Assembly: GCF_021728535.1 (NCBI RefSeq)
Contig: NZ_JAKKDU010000013.1
Coordinates: 1 to 64,000, forward strand
Source: Wocania arenilitoris
GTDB lineage: Bacteria > Bacteroidota > Bacteroidia > Flavobacteriales > Flavobacteriaceae
Direction: 5' to 3'
Length of the DNA stretch: 64,000 nt
Positions within the stretch are counted from its first letter, which is position 1. Each line of letters begins with the position of its first letter. A model generated the notes under the pieces. It did no database searches, had not been told where the DNA came from, and saw only the letters and a list, made by a program, of their open reading frames with translations. This document shows positions 1-7,036 of the stretch, in pieces. A program made the translations under genes and the position numbers.

Positions 1-83
1 AGTTTTCCTGCGGTAAGTTCGTCTAAAATTTTGAGTTTAAAGGATTCTGAATACCGTCTAATTACTTTGTCATTTTTGTACAT
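1..83 (-). CDS. IS3-type transposase OrfA, N-terminal fragment (cut by window edge)
   Basis: Only 27 codons are visible. They read MYKNDKVIRRYSESFKLKIL followed by DELTAGK, the typical opening of the short helix-turn-helix OrfA protein of IS3-family elements, where RRYSxxFKxKI leads into the DNA-recognition helices. OrfA binds the element ends and, by -1 frameshifting onto OrfB, forms the DDE transposase. The ATG at 81-83 lies about 30 bases inside the terminal repeat. Completeness cannot be judged. A helix-turn-helix protein of another family is possible but less likely. Confidence 0.6.
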   Translation of the reverse strand, partial: MYKNDKVIRRYSESFKLKILDELTAGK

Positions 84-122
84 AATGTTTAAAATTATGT
101 AGCCTTTATTCAGGACGGGTCA
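1..122 (-). mobile_element. IS3-family-like insertion sequence, 5' end only
   Basis: On the minus strand this is the left end of an insertion sequence. It holds a terminal TGACCCGTCC-type end at 113-122, a short leader, and the first codons of an OrfA-like transposase gene. The rest lies outside the window. The terminal sequence resembles inverted repeats I recall for IS3-family elements of Flavobacteriia. I cannot see the other end, so the family call rests on this end and the protein start. It abuts the first attC-like repeat directly, which suggests insertion into the distal part of the cassette array. Confidence 0.6.
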
Positions 123-130
123 AAATGTGT

Positions 131-265
131 TACAACGGTCTTGTGTATGGTTTCGTTGCGGAATGACACGCAGTGTTATTCCGACGTAAACCGAAAGATA
201 GCAAAAGTGCAGGGAATTTCCGATAGGAAATTCCGCCGTAATGAATTATATACGGTGTTAGCAGT
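131..265 (-). repeat. attC-like repeat, copy 1
   Basis: Read on the minus strand it opens with ACTGCTAAC (265-257), a 3-base spacer and GTATAT, and closes with ATACAC, a 6-base spacer and GTTG. Inside are two stem-loops: 159-169 with 173-183 (11 pairs, one a G-T, loop GCA) and a perfect 9-bp stem 213-221 with 226-234 (loop GATA). It follows the 170-aa cassette gene and borders the IS3 end. Confidence 0.6.
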
Positions 266-274
266 TCGGTTTTT

Positions 275-787
275 TTATCCGATTTCAAATATGTCATTTA
301 TTATTCGATTGACTACATTTTTAGTTCTCGGTACACTGTCTTTTTTTAAATAGTCTTTTAGTCCGTTTGCTATTTTGTCCAGTTTAGGATTGTCAGTCAG
401 TTTTGGATTCAATTCTCTCATCCAAAGCGATTGATTTAGTCTTTCTCCTCTTGTAGTACAAAACATTGTTGCATCAAGTGCTATTAAGCTCAAAGGTCGT
501 CCCATTTCAAGCCATTTCTCTGCTCTTTGCCAAGTGAAATTCGAACTTGCAGATAAATGTCCCCAATCCTGCGTTATATTTTTTGTCCGATTTGCATTTT
601 GTTCGACCCAATCTAATACAGGCTCATATTCCAGAAAATTCAGAGGTGCCATAAATTCAGTCAGATATTTGTCTTCACATTCATTAAGTTCAGAAGTAAT
701 TAATTCAAAAGCCTCTTTTTTGTCGAGTTTTTCAATTATTTCTTCCATTCGAATTTGAAAGTTTTCTATTTTCTCTCTGTCGTACAT
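275..787 (-). CDS. Cassette gene 1: uncharacterised 170-aa protein
   Basis: I do not recognise this protein. It is soluble-looking, with no signal peptide or membrane segment. The first half is acidic and helical (MYDREKIENFQIRMEEIIEK onwards), there is a Trp-rich middle around residues 60-95, and a basic C-terminal third. The start ATG lies about 20 bases inside the cassette, after the TTAGCAGT end, and the stop lies about 10 bases before the complementary ACTGCTAAC. It therefore fills its cassette, as integron cassette genes normally do. No promoter is evident inside the cassette. The neighbours are other orphan genes, so context gives no function. Confidence 0.75.
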   Translation of the reverse strand: MYDREKIENFQIRMEEIIEKLDKKEAFELITSELNECEDKYLTEFMAPLNFLEYEPVLDWVEQNANRTKNITQDWGHLSASSNFTWQRAEKWLEMGRPLSLIALDATMFCTTRGERLNQSLWMRELNPKLTDNPKLDKIANGLKDYLKKDSVPRTKNVVNRIINDIFEIG

Positions 788-805
788 TTAGAGTGGGTTT
801 AACTG

Positions 806-942
806 ACTGCTAACGTGTTTGTATATGGTTTGTTGCGTGGTTTAGTGCGTAATTTAGCAAATAAAAACCGAATAGAAAATCCGCGAGGATTTTCGTAAGT
901 AGGCTAGAACCAAGCAATAAATTATATACGGTGTTACCCAAC
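806..942 (-). repeat. attC-like repeat, copy 2
   Basis: On the minus strand: GTTGGGTAAC (942-933), 3-base spacer, GTATAT, body, ATATAC, 6-base spacer, GTTAGCAGT (814-806). GTATAT and ATATAC are perfectly complementary. The centre carries a perfect stem-loop GAAAATCC-GCGA-GGATTTTC at 875-894. Most of the body is nearly identical to copy 4. Confidence 0.65.
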
Positions 943-1656
943 GTTTTTATTTTTTATTTTTTTCAATTCCTCAAACTTTTTTGGATTCAGAAATTTCCAT
1001 AGTAATACTATGAATCCAAGACCAAAGAAAAGCATTGTCGGGATTGCAACGTCCTTTGAATCTTTATACATTATAAATCCCAAAACAGTAAAAGCGAGAG
1101 AAGTAATTATTGCAAGAATGTCTTTTGTTTTTTGTCCGATTAAAGGTTTCCTTTCCTCAATTGTTTGGCTTGGAATAATATCAAGAATATGATGATAATT
1201 ATTTTTATCAAATGATATTAATTTAAACATTTCCTCTGCTGATTTTAACTTCTTTGTTTTTCCTCCAAAGTCATATAAGTAGTTCTCGTTTTTGTCATTC
1301 ACAAGGTTTACATTATCATATTCCTTATCATTTTTAGAAACATAAACCATTATCCAATCTCCAATATTAAATTCAGATTTCTGCTTGATATTTGATGTTC
1401 TGTAAAAGCCTCTTAAATAAGGTGAAAACTTTTCGTGTTCAGCAGGATACTTTATATAGTTGACAAAATAGTTAAACCTTTCAAAATCTGGCTGATTTGA
1501 GAAAAGGATTAAAAATGAATCGAATTTATCTTTTTTTCTGTAAAATTGAATTCCATTAACAAATTCTGTATCCGAATAAGCATTTGCCAATTCCATTAAG
1601 ATACTTTCTAATTCTTTTTCATTAACGTTTTCAACTATTATAAAGTTTTCAGTCAT
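934..1656 (-). CDS. Cassette gene 2: uncharacterised protein with two C-terminal membrane helices
   Basis: A 240-aa protein if read from the ATG at 1656. A TTG 21 bases upstream (1677) would add seven residues but is less attractive. Residues 1-170 look soluble (mixed alpha/beta, many Lys/Asp/Asn). Residues about 180-225 form two hydrophobic helices, around TKDILAIITSLAFTVLGFIM and IPTMLFFGLGFIVLLWKFL, followed by a Lys-rich tail. That predicts an inner-membrane anchor with a large cytoplasmic N-terminal domain. The TAA stop is contributed by the GGGTAAC end of the cassette itself. No family is recognised. A membrane-anchored effector or toxin-type protein is conceivable but only a guess. Confidence 0.7.
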   Translation of the reverse strand: MTENFIIVENVNEKELESILMELANAYSDTEFVNGIQFYRKKDKFDSFLILFSNQPDFERFNYFVNYIKYPAEHEKFSPYLRGFYRTSNIKQKSEFNIGDWIMVYVSKNDKEYDNVNLVNDKNENYLYDFGGKTKKLKSAEEMFKLISFDKNNYHHILDIIPSQTIEERKPLIGQKTKDILAIITSLAFTVLGFIMYKDSKDVAIPTMLFFGLGFIVLLWKFLNPKKFEELKKIKNKNVG

Positions 1657-1679
1657 TGATTCGGTCGGTTTGTTCAAAT

Positions 1680-1815
1680 GTTGGGTAACGGTATCGGCTA
1701 TGATTTCGTTGTGGAATCATCCGCAGGATTATTCCGCCGAAATCCAGCCGTTTGATTTATACTTTTACTTTGGTGTGGCACAAAACCACAATGAATTATA
1801 GCCATTGTTACCTGC
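1680..1815 (-). repeat. attC-like repeat, copy 3
   Basis: On the minus strand: GCAGGTAAC (1815-1807), 3-base spacer, GGCTAT, body, ATAGCC, 6-base spacer, GTTACCCAAC (1689-1680). The GGCTAT/ATAGCC pair replaces GTATAT/ATATAC of copy 2 while staying complementary. Inner stems are 1713-1722 with 1726-1735 (loop GCA) and TTGTGG/CCACAA near the base. The body diverges from copies 2 and 4. Confidence 0.65.
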
Positions 1816-2464
1816 TGGCTTTTAAATTTTCCATTTCGGACTTTTGTTTGTCAGTCAGAGGAACATTGTATAATTCAATTGCCAATGTTGATTCATTAAG
1901 ATTTTCAAATTCAATGTTCTTTATTTTTTCCTTTTTAAAAAGGTTAACCACTTTATCGGTACAAAAACGAAACATAGTTGAATTTCCGTTTTCTTCTGGA
2001 TTACTCATAAATAAGTCAGAGCCATCCCAATAATCATCTTTAAAATAAAAACCTTTAACGTGTGGTTTAATATTTACTCCGATTTCGTCTAAAATTATTG
2101 AGCTTTTTGCGTAATCCCGATATCCACAACGTCCAGTTATAATCAGTCCAAAATACTTTTGGTCAATTAAATCATTCTTTTTTGAACGAATTTCGACATC
2201 GTAGGTTTTCCAACCTGTAATTCCATTTGAATTAAACAATTCGACAATCCTTTCACTAATGATTAAGGGAAAAGCATTCGTTGTCCAAATAATATCATAA
2301 AGGGTTTTTCCGCCCATAGAATGTTTTACTGAAACAGTTTCGATTATTAGTTTTTCTCCGCGTGAAATTTCAGGTTCAGCTAAGTCATAATTTTCAATTA
2401 CTCCTCGAAAAGGTCTATTCGAAAAAGTTTCTCCAATTTTATATGTTTTATTGTAATCCAGCAT
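1808..2464 (-). CDS. Cassette gene 3: Imm11/DUF1629-like protein
   Basis: A 218-aa soluble protein. The middle has an order I associate with the Imm11/DUF1629 immunity-protein group: a hydrophobic strand then an SERIVELF helix (about residues 70-78), a TGW turn, a strand ending YDVEIRSKK, a YFGLIITGRCG strand, a FKDDYWDGSDLFM segment (about 145-160) and a late helix-strand IKNIEFENL. Proteins of this type are often immunity partners of polymorphic toxins, but no toxin gene lies beside it and the resemblance is from memory. The ATG is 13 bases inside the cassette. The TAA stop is supplied by the AGGTAAC cassette end. Confidence 0.65.
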   Translation of the reverse strand: MLDYNKTYKIGETFSNRPFRGVIENYDLAEPEISRGEKLIIETVSVKHSMGGKTLYDIIWTTNAFPLIISERIVELFNSNGITGWKTYDVEIRSKKNDLIDQKYFGLIITGRCGYRDYAKSSIILDEIGVNIKPHVKGFYFKDDYWDGSDLFMSNPEENGNSTMFRFCTDKVVNLFKKEKIKNIEFENLNESTLAIELYNVPLTDKQKSEMENLKASR

Positions 2465-2476
2465 TTTCTTCAGCTT

Positions 2477-2617
2477 GCAGGTAACGTGTTTGTGTATGAT
2501 TTCGTTGCGTGTTTCAGCAACTAATTTAGCAAATACAAACCGAATAGAAAATCCGCGAGGATTTTCGTAAGTAGGCTAGAACTAGCAATAAATTATATAT
2601 GTTGTTGTAAATAGTGC
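2477..2617 (-). repeat. attC-like repeat, copy 4
   Basis: On the minus strand it opens with GCACTATTTACAAC (2617-2604) and closes with an ACACG GTTACCTGC-type end (2485-2477 being the complement GCAGGTAAC on the plus strand). The perfect stem-loop at 2547-2566 is the same as in copy 2. The outer L-type pairing (ATATAT with ATACAC) is weaker than in copies 2 and 3. Confidence 0.6.
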
Positions 2618-2622
2618 TTTTT

Positions 2623-2964
2623 TCAATTCAGTTCAAGTATTGGTTTGTCAATTCCTCTGCTATAATAAATATATCTGTTAATATTCAAATCGTTAAACAT
2701 TCCGTTTTTATGAATTTCATCCACTAATTCAATTCCTACTTTGTCCAATTTCTCAGTATGTTCTCGATGAGATTCAAGTTCTTTTAAACCCATTGTTACA
2801 TAAGGATAATATTCTTCGTACCATTTTTTCAGTCGAGAAAGAAAGTCAGTTGGGATTTTTGATTGTTCAATTTCAATCATATAATCTCCATTTTCAACAA
2901 TCAGAATTCCGTAACATTTTGCGAAAGGTTCAGCCGCTAAAGTCAGTTTAATTTCGGTTTCCAT
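2623..2964 (-). CDS. Cassette gene 4: uncharacterised small acidic protein
   Basis: A 113-aa protein from the ATG at 2964. A TTG at 2988 would add eight residues. It reads as a small soluble alpha/beta protein: a strand pair around CYGILIVENGDYMIEIEQ (residues 17-34), a helix with RLKKWYEEYYPYVTMGLKEL, then a polar C-terminal half ending KPILELN. No signal peptide, membrane helix or known motif is visible. It is the cassette nearest secA and would be first in the array if an attI-like site lay on that side. Function unknown. Confidence 0.7.
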   Translation of the reverse strand: METEIKLTLAAEPFAKCYGILIVENGDYMIEIEQSKIPTDFLSRLKKWYEEYYPYVTMGLKELESHREHTEKLDKVGIELVDEIHKNGMFNDLNINRYIYYSRGIDKPILELN

Positions 2965-2988
2965 TTTATTTTCACGAATAGTTTTCAA

Positions 2989-3508
2989 TTCAGATTATTT
3001 TCCAATATTCCATTTACTCCGCAATTTTGGCGCATTATTTACAACACATAAATAACTCTGTATTTATATGTCTTATTTCAAATATACTAATTATTTTAAA
3101 ACGTACAATATATCTAGTTTAAAAGAAGTTGTTAAGTCATGTATTTTGTATAACATTTTTATTATTTTTTACAATATTGTTATATAAAATGCCTGTATGT
3201 AAACTAGGCTAGTTTTTTTTTCTAACAAAGTCAAATACATAAAAATGGCTTGCAATTTAATTTCTAACCCAAACCCCCCGATTTTTTACCAATATCTTGC
3301 TTTTTTTAAACTGAATTGGAATAGCCTTATCATAATTTCTAACTACAAAATGTAAGTGAGGTTTAGTGCATGTGTTTTGTTAGTAAAATTATTAGGTAGT
3401 CGCAGTATCACTCTTAAGTTTAGAAAACTTAATATCCTGACTATATCCTTCAAAAGTTAAAAGTATAGTCAGGAATATGAATATAAAATGTTTCAAGATT
3501 TAAAAGCT
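2989..3508. other. Gene-free stretch between the cassette array and secA
   Basis: About 520 bases with no convincing gene. At 3032-3045 lies GCATTATTTACAAC, the partner of the 2604-2617 end. It marks the last cassette boundary, but no full attC-like body follows. The rest is AT-rich with a long inverted repeat at 3435-3474. No recombinase gene or recognisable attI site was found. Confidence 0.6.
3435..3474 (-). repeat. 11-bp perfect inverted repeat downstream of secA
   Basis: TCCTGACTATA at 3435-3445 and its exact complement at 3464-3474 flank an 18-base loop, about 35 bases beyond the secA stop. There is no clear U-tract after it on the minus strand, so it may stabilise the secA mRNA 3' end rather than act as a simple intrinsic terminator. 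Confidence 0.5.
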
Positions 3509-6500
3509 TTAATCTTCAACTAAAACCCAATCGCCCTTATTAATTAAAGGTTCGGCTTGTTTGTATTTTAGGGTTTTGTTTTCACCATTTATAACGTGTT
3601 TAATAGTAACACGATCGTTACGACCAATTTTTGGACGATCGCGTACAATGGTTTCAACTACTTCTGGCTGGCGTTGCGTATTTCCTGCCGCTCTGTTTTG
3701 AGCAGAACGCTCGTCTAAATTAGGAATCTCGTCTTTTTGAGTATTTAATTTTTCCTTTTTACGAGCTCTTGCTTCTTGAATGGTGTCTTGTGTTTCTTGA
3801 GGCAATTCGCCTTTAAATAAGAATGAAATCACATCTTTATTCACTTGGTCAATCATAGACTTAAACAACTCAAAAGCTTCAAACTTGTAAATTAATAAAG
3901 GGTCTTTTTGCTCATGTACTGCTAATTGAACAGATTGTTTCAACTCGTCCATTTTACGTAAATGAGTTTTCCAAGCATCATCAATTATAGCTAGCGTAAT
4001 GTTTTTTTCAAAATCATTTATTAATTGTTTTCCTCCAGATTCATAAGCTTTTTCAAGGTCGGTAACAACGTTTAAACTTTTAGCACCATCAGTAAATGGG
4101 ACCACAATACGCTTAAATTTATCGCGTTGTGTTTCATAAACATTTTTAATTACTGGAAAAGCAATATCTGCATTGCGAGTCATTTTATCTTTGTAATGAT
4201 CAAATGCTGATTTATATATTTTAGATGTAATTTCTTGAGCAGAAAGCTTGCCAAATTCTTCCTCAGAAATTGGTGAAGCCATTGAGAAATAGCGAATTAA
4301 TTCAAACTCAAAATTCTTAAAATCGTTAGCGCCTTTATTAGTTTCGGCAATACCTTCAGATGTATCAAAAATCATGTTGGCTAAATCTACGCGTAGGCGC
4401 TCACCATTTAAAGCATTGTAACGACGTTTGTAAACCACCTCACGTTGTGCATTCATTACATCATCATATTCTAACAATCGCTTACGTACACCAAATTGAT
4501 TTTCTTCAACTTTTTTCTGAGCACGTTCAATAGATTTTGAAATCATAGAATGCTGAATTACTTCACCTTCCTTTAATCCCATTTTATCCATCATTTTTGC
4601 AATACGCTCGCTACCAAACAAACGCATTAAATTGTCTTCTAACGATACATAAAATTGCGAACTACCAACATCTCCTTGGCGACCAGCACGACCACGTAAC
4701 TGTCTATCAACACGACGCGAATCATGGCGCTCAGTACCTACAATGGCTAAACCACCAGCAGCTTTAACTTGGTCACTTAACTTAATATCAGTACCACGAC
4801 CAGCCATATTGGTAGCAATAGTTACTTGTCCACTTTTACCAGCTTGATCTACAATTTCTGCTTCTTTTTTATGTTGCTTAGCGTTTAATACATTGTGAGA
4901 TATTTTTCGAATACTTAGCATTTTACCAAGCAATTCAGATATTTCAACAGATGTTGTACCAATTAAAACCGGGCGACCAGCTTTAGAGAGTTGTGTAACA
5001 TCATCAATAACCGCATTGTATTTTTCGCGCTTAGTTTTATACACTAAATCCTCTTTGTCGTCTCTAGCGATAGGTTTGTTTGTTGGAATTTCAACAACAT
5101 CTAATTTGTATATTTCCCAGAATTCTCCAGCTTCAGTAACCGCAGTACCCGTCATACCAGACAGTTTACGGTACATTCTAAAATAATTTTGAAGTGTTAC
5201 AGTAGCAAATGTTTGTGTGGCATCTTCAATTTTTACATTTTCCTTAGCTTCAATCGCTTGGTGTAATCCATCAGAATATCGACGACCATCCATAATACGA
5301 CCTGTTTGCTCATCAACAATCATAACTTTATTATCCATCACCACATATTGCGTGTCTTTTTCAAATAAAGCGTAAGCTTTTAGGAGCTGATTTAGTGTAT
5401 GAATACGTTCTGACTTTACACCAAACTCTTTAAATAAATCTTCTTTTAGATTAGCTTCTTCTTCGGCTGAAAGTCCTTTTTCTTCAATTTTGGCAATTTC
5501 AATACCAATTTCTGGCATTACAAAAAAGTCTGGATTTTCTTTTCCAGAAATGTATTCAATACCTTTATCGGTAAGTTCTATTTGATTATTTTTTTCTTCA
5601 ATTACATAGTATAATTCAGCATCAACCTTTGGCATTTCGCGGTTGTTGTCTTGCATATAAAAGTTCTCTGTTTTTTGAAGTAGCTGTTTTACTCCTTCTT
5701 CAGATAAAAATTTAATGAGTGCTTTGTTTTTAGGAATACCGCGATACACACGTAATAATTGAAAACCACCTTCTTTAGTATCTCCCGCCGCAATTAATTT
5801 TTTAGCTTGAGCTAAAACACCTATTAAATATTTACGTTGAACGGATACGATATCGTCAACTTTTGGTTTTAATTCATTAAACTCATGTCTGTCTCCTTGC
5901 GGAATTGGTCCAGAAATAATTAATGGTGTACGCGCATCATCAACTAAAACCGAATCGACCTCATCTACAATCGCATAATGATGCGGACGTTGTACTAAAT
6001 CATCTGGCGAATGTGCCATATTATCACGTAAATAATCGAAACCAAATTCATTATTTGTACCATAAGTAATATCTGCATTGTAGGCTTTTTTACGGGCTTC
6101 AGAGTTTGGTTGATGGTAATCAATACAATCTACACTTAACCCATGAAACTCAAAAATAGGAGCCATCCACGCACTATCACGTTTTGCTAAATAATCGTTT
6201 ACAGTAACCAAGTGCACACCTCTACCAGTTAATGCGTTTAAATATACAGGAAGTGTTGCAACCAATGTTTTACCTTCACCTGTTTGCATTTCGGCAATTT
6301 TACCTTGATGCATAGCAACACCACCAATAAGCTGTACATCGTAATGCACCATATCCCAAGTAATGGGTTTTCCGGCAGCATCCCACGAGTTAGACCACGT
6401 AGCATTATCGCCATCTAATGTAATATATTCTTTATCTCCAGATAAACTTCTATCAAATTCATTAGCTTTTACTGTAATACTAGTGTTATTTACAAAACGT

Positions 6501-6862
6501 TTAGCAGTTTCTTTAACCACAGCAAAAGCTTCTGGTAAAATATCATTTAATGTTTTTTCAACAGCTTCATAAGCTTCATCTTCAATTTTATCAACTTCTT
6601 GATAAATATCTTCGCGTCTATCAATATCTTCAGTAGTTTCAGCTTCTTTTAAAAGGGCTTCTTTTCTATCGTTAAAAGGCTTACGTGTTTCGGCAATAAT
6701 AGCCTTAAATTCGGCTGTTTTTGCTCTTAATTCGTCATGCGATAACCCTTCTAAAGCAGATTCAAAGGTTTTAACTTTATCTACTATGGGCATTAAAGCC
6801 TTTACGTCTTGTTTCGATTTGTCGCCAACAAATACTTTTAATACAGAATTTAAAAAACTCAT
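3509..6862 (-). CDS. secA: Preprotein translocase ATPase SecA
   Basis: Motor ATPase of the Sec pathway that drives unfolded preproteins through SecYEG. At 1117 aa it has the length usual for Bacteroidota, longer than the roughly 900 aa of E. coli. Visible parts are Walker A MQTGEGKT (GEGKT at about 195-199), the DEAD-type Walker B IVDEVDSVLVDDARTPLIIS, the second helicase motif with TNMAGRGTDIKL, the arginine motif RVDRQLRGRAGRQGD, and a helical scaffold. An extra charged insertion lies between the two nucleotide-binding domains (about residues 330-450). The C-terminus lacks the Cys-rich zinc-binding tail of proteobacterial SecA and ends GDWVLVED. The ATG at 6862 gives the standard MSFLNSVLKVFVGDKS start. 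Confidence 0.98.
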   Translation of the reverse strand: MSFLNSVLKVFVGDKSKQDVKALMPIVDKVKTFESALEGLSHDELRAKTAEFKAIIAETRKPFNDRKEALLKEAETTEDIDRREDIYQEVDKIEDEAYEAVEKTLNDILPEAFAVVKETAKRFVNNTSITVKANEFDRSLSGDKEYITLDGDNATWSNSWDAAGKPITWDMVHYDVQLIGGVAMHQGKIAEMQTGEGKTLVATLPVYLNALTGRGVHLVTVNDYLAKRDSAWMAPIFEFHGLSVDCIDYHQPNSEARKKAYNADITYGTNNEFGFDYLRDNMAHSPDDLVQRPHHYAIVDEVDSVLVDDARTPLIISGPIPQGDRHEFNELKPKVDDIVSVQRKYLIGVLAQAKKLIAAGDTKEGGFQLLRVYRGIPKNKALIKFLSEEGVKQLLQKTENFYMQDNNREMPKVDAELYYVIEEKNNQIELTDKGIEYISGKENPDFFVMPEIGIEIAKIEEKGLSAEEEANLKEDLFKEFGVKSERIHTLNQLLKAYALFEKDTQYVVMDNKVMIVDEQTGRIMDGRRYSDGLHQAIEAKENVKIEDATQTFATVTLQNYFRMYRKLSGMTGTAVTEAGEFWEIYKLDVVEIPTNKPIARDDKEDLVYKTKREKYNAVIDDVTQLSKAGRPVLIGTTSVEISELLGKMLSIRKISHNVLNAKQHKKEAEIVDQAGKSGQVTIATNMAGRGTDIKLSDQVKAAGGLAIVGTERHDSRRVDRQLRGRAGRQGDVGSSQFYVSLEDNLMRLFGSERIAKMMDKMGLKEGEVIQHSMISKSIERAQKKVEENQFGVRKRLLEYDDVMNAQREVVYKRRYNALNGERLRVDLANMIFDTSEGIAETNKGANDFKNFEFELIRYFSMASPISEEEFGKLSAQEITSKIYKSAFDHYKDKMTRNADIAFPVIKNVYETQRDKFKRIVVPFTDGAKSLNVVTDLEKAYESGGKQLINDFEKNITLAIIDDAWKTHLRKMDELKQSVQLAVHEQKDPLLIYKFEAFELFKSMIDQVNKDVISFLFKGELPQETQDTIQEARARKKEKLNTQKDEIPNLDERSAQNRAAGNTQRQPEVVETIVRDRPKIGRNDRVTIKHVINGENKTLKYKQAEPLINKGDWVLVED

Positions 6863-6882
6863 GTTGTGTATATTTTTATGTG

Positions 6883-6906
6883 TACACTTAAACGGTGTAA
6901 AGTGTA
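6883..6906 (-). repeat. Stem-loop in the secA leader
   Basis: TACACTT (6883-6889) and AAGTGTA (6900-6906) are exact complements around a 10-base loop, 20-40 bases upstream of the secA start, within a run of TTTACAC-type repeats on the minus strand. It could be an operator or a leader structure. Function is not shown by sequence alone. Confidence 0.35.
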
Positions 6907-6987
6907 AACAATTATTTATGTTTTATTTCTAGATTAGAATGCTTCTTAAAAAGCATATCAAAGATACATTTTGTTTAAAGATTAGGA

Positions 6988-7018
6988 CAAAAAAAAGCCT
7001 CAAAATGAGACTTTTTTA
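6988..7018 (-). terminator. Intrinsic terminator after the DUF2795 gene
   Basis: On the minus strand GTCTCA-TTT-TGAGGC (7011-6997, one G-U pair) is preceded by a T-run's complement and followed by eight U residues (6996-6989). It lies 20-50 bases past the stop of the DUF2795 gene and before secA, separating the two. The flanking A/T runs also make it usable from the other strand. Confidence 0.75.
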
Positions 7019-7036
7019 TCTATGCTGAGTTTTTTA

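Larger units (their letters stand above)
123..3045 (-). mobile_element. Integron-like gene-cassette array (four cassettes, no integrase seen)
   Basis: Four unrelated small genes, all on the minus strand, alternate with about 135-bp repeats. For each gene the sequence just inside the upstream repeat and the sequence at the start of the downstream repeat are reverse complements unique to that gene: 257-265 with 806-814, 933-942 with 1680-1689, 1807-1815 with 2477-2485, and 2604-2617 with 3032-3045 (one mismatch). This is how integron cassettes are built: TTRRRY-like end, gene, complementary end, rest of attC. No tyrosine recombinase gene is present, so this would be a cluster of attC sites lacking an integrase. 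The assignment is inferred from architecture, not from a model search. Confidence 0.65.

Noticed and set aside
141-353. Plus-strand reading frame of 70 codons over the first attC-like repeat
   Set aside because: It spans the structured repeat and the end of the opposite-strand cassette gene and has no recognisable protein character.
123-3045. CRISPR array
   Set aside because: Repeats are about 135 bp, structured and separated by whole genes; there are no short regular spacers. No CRISPR was seen elsewhere.
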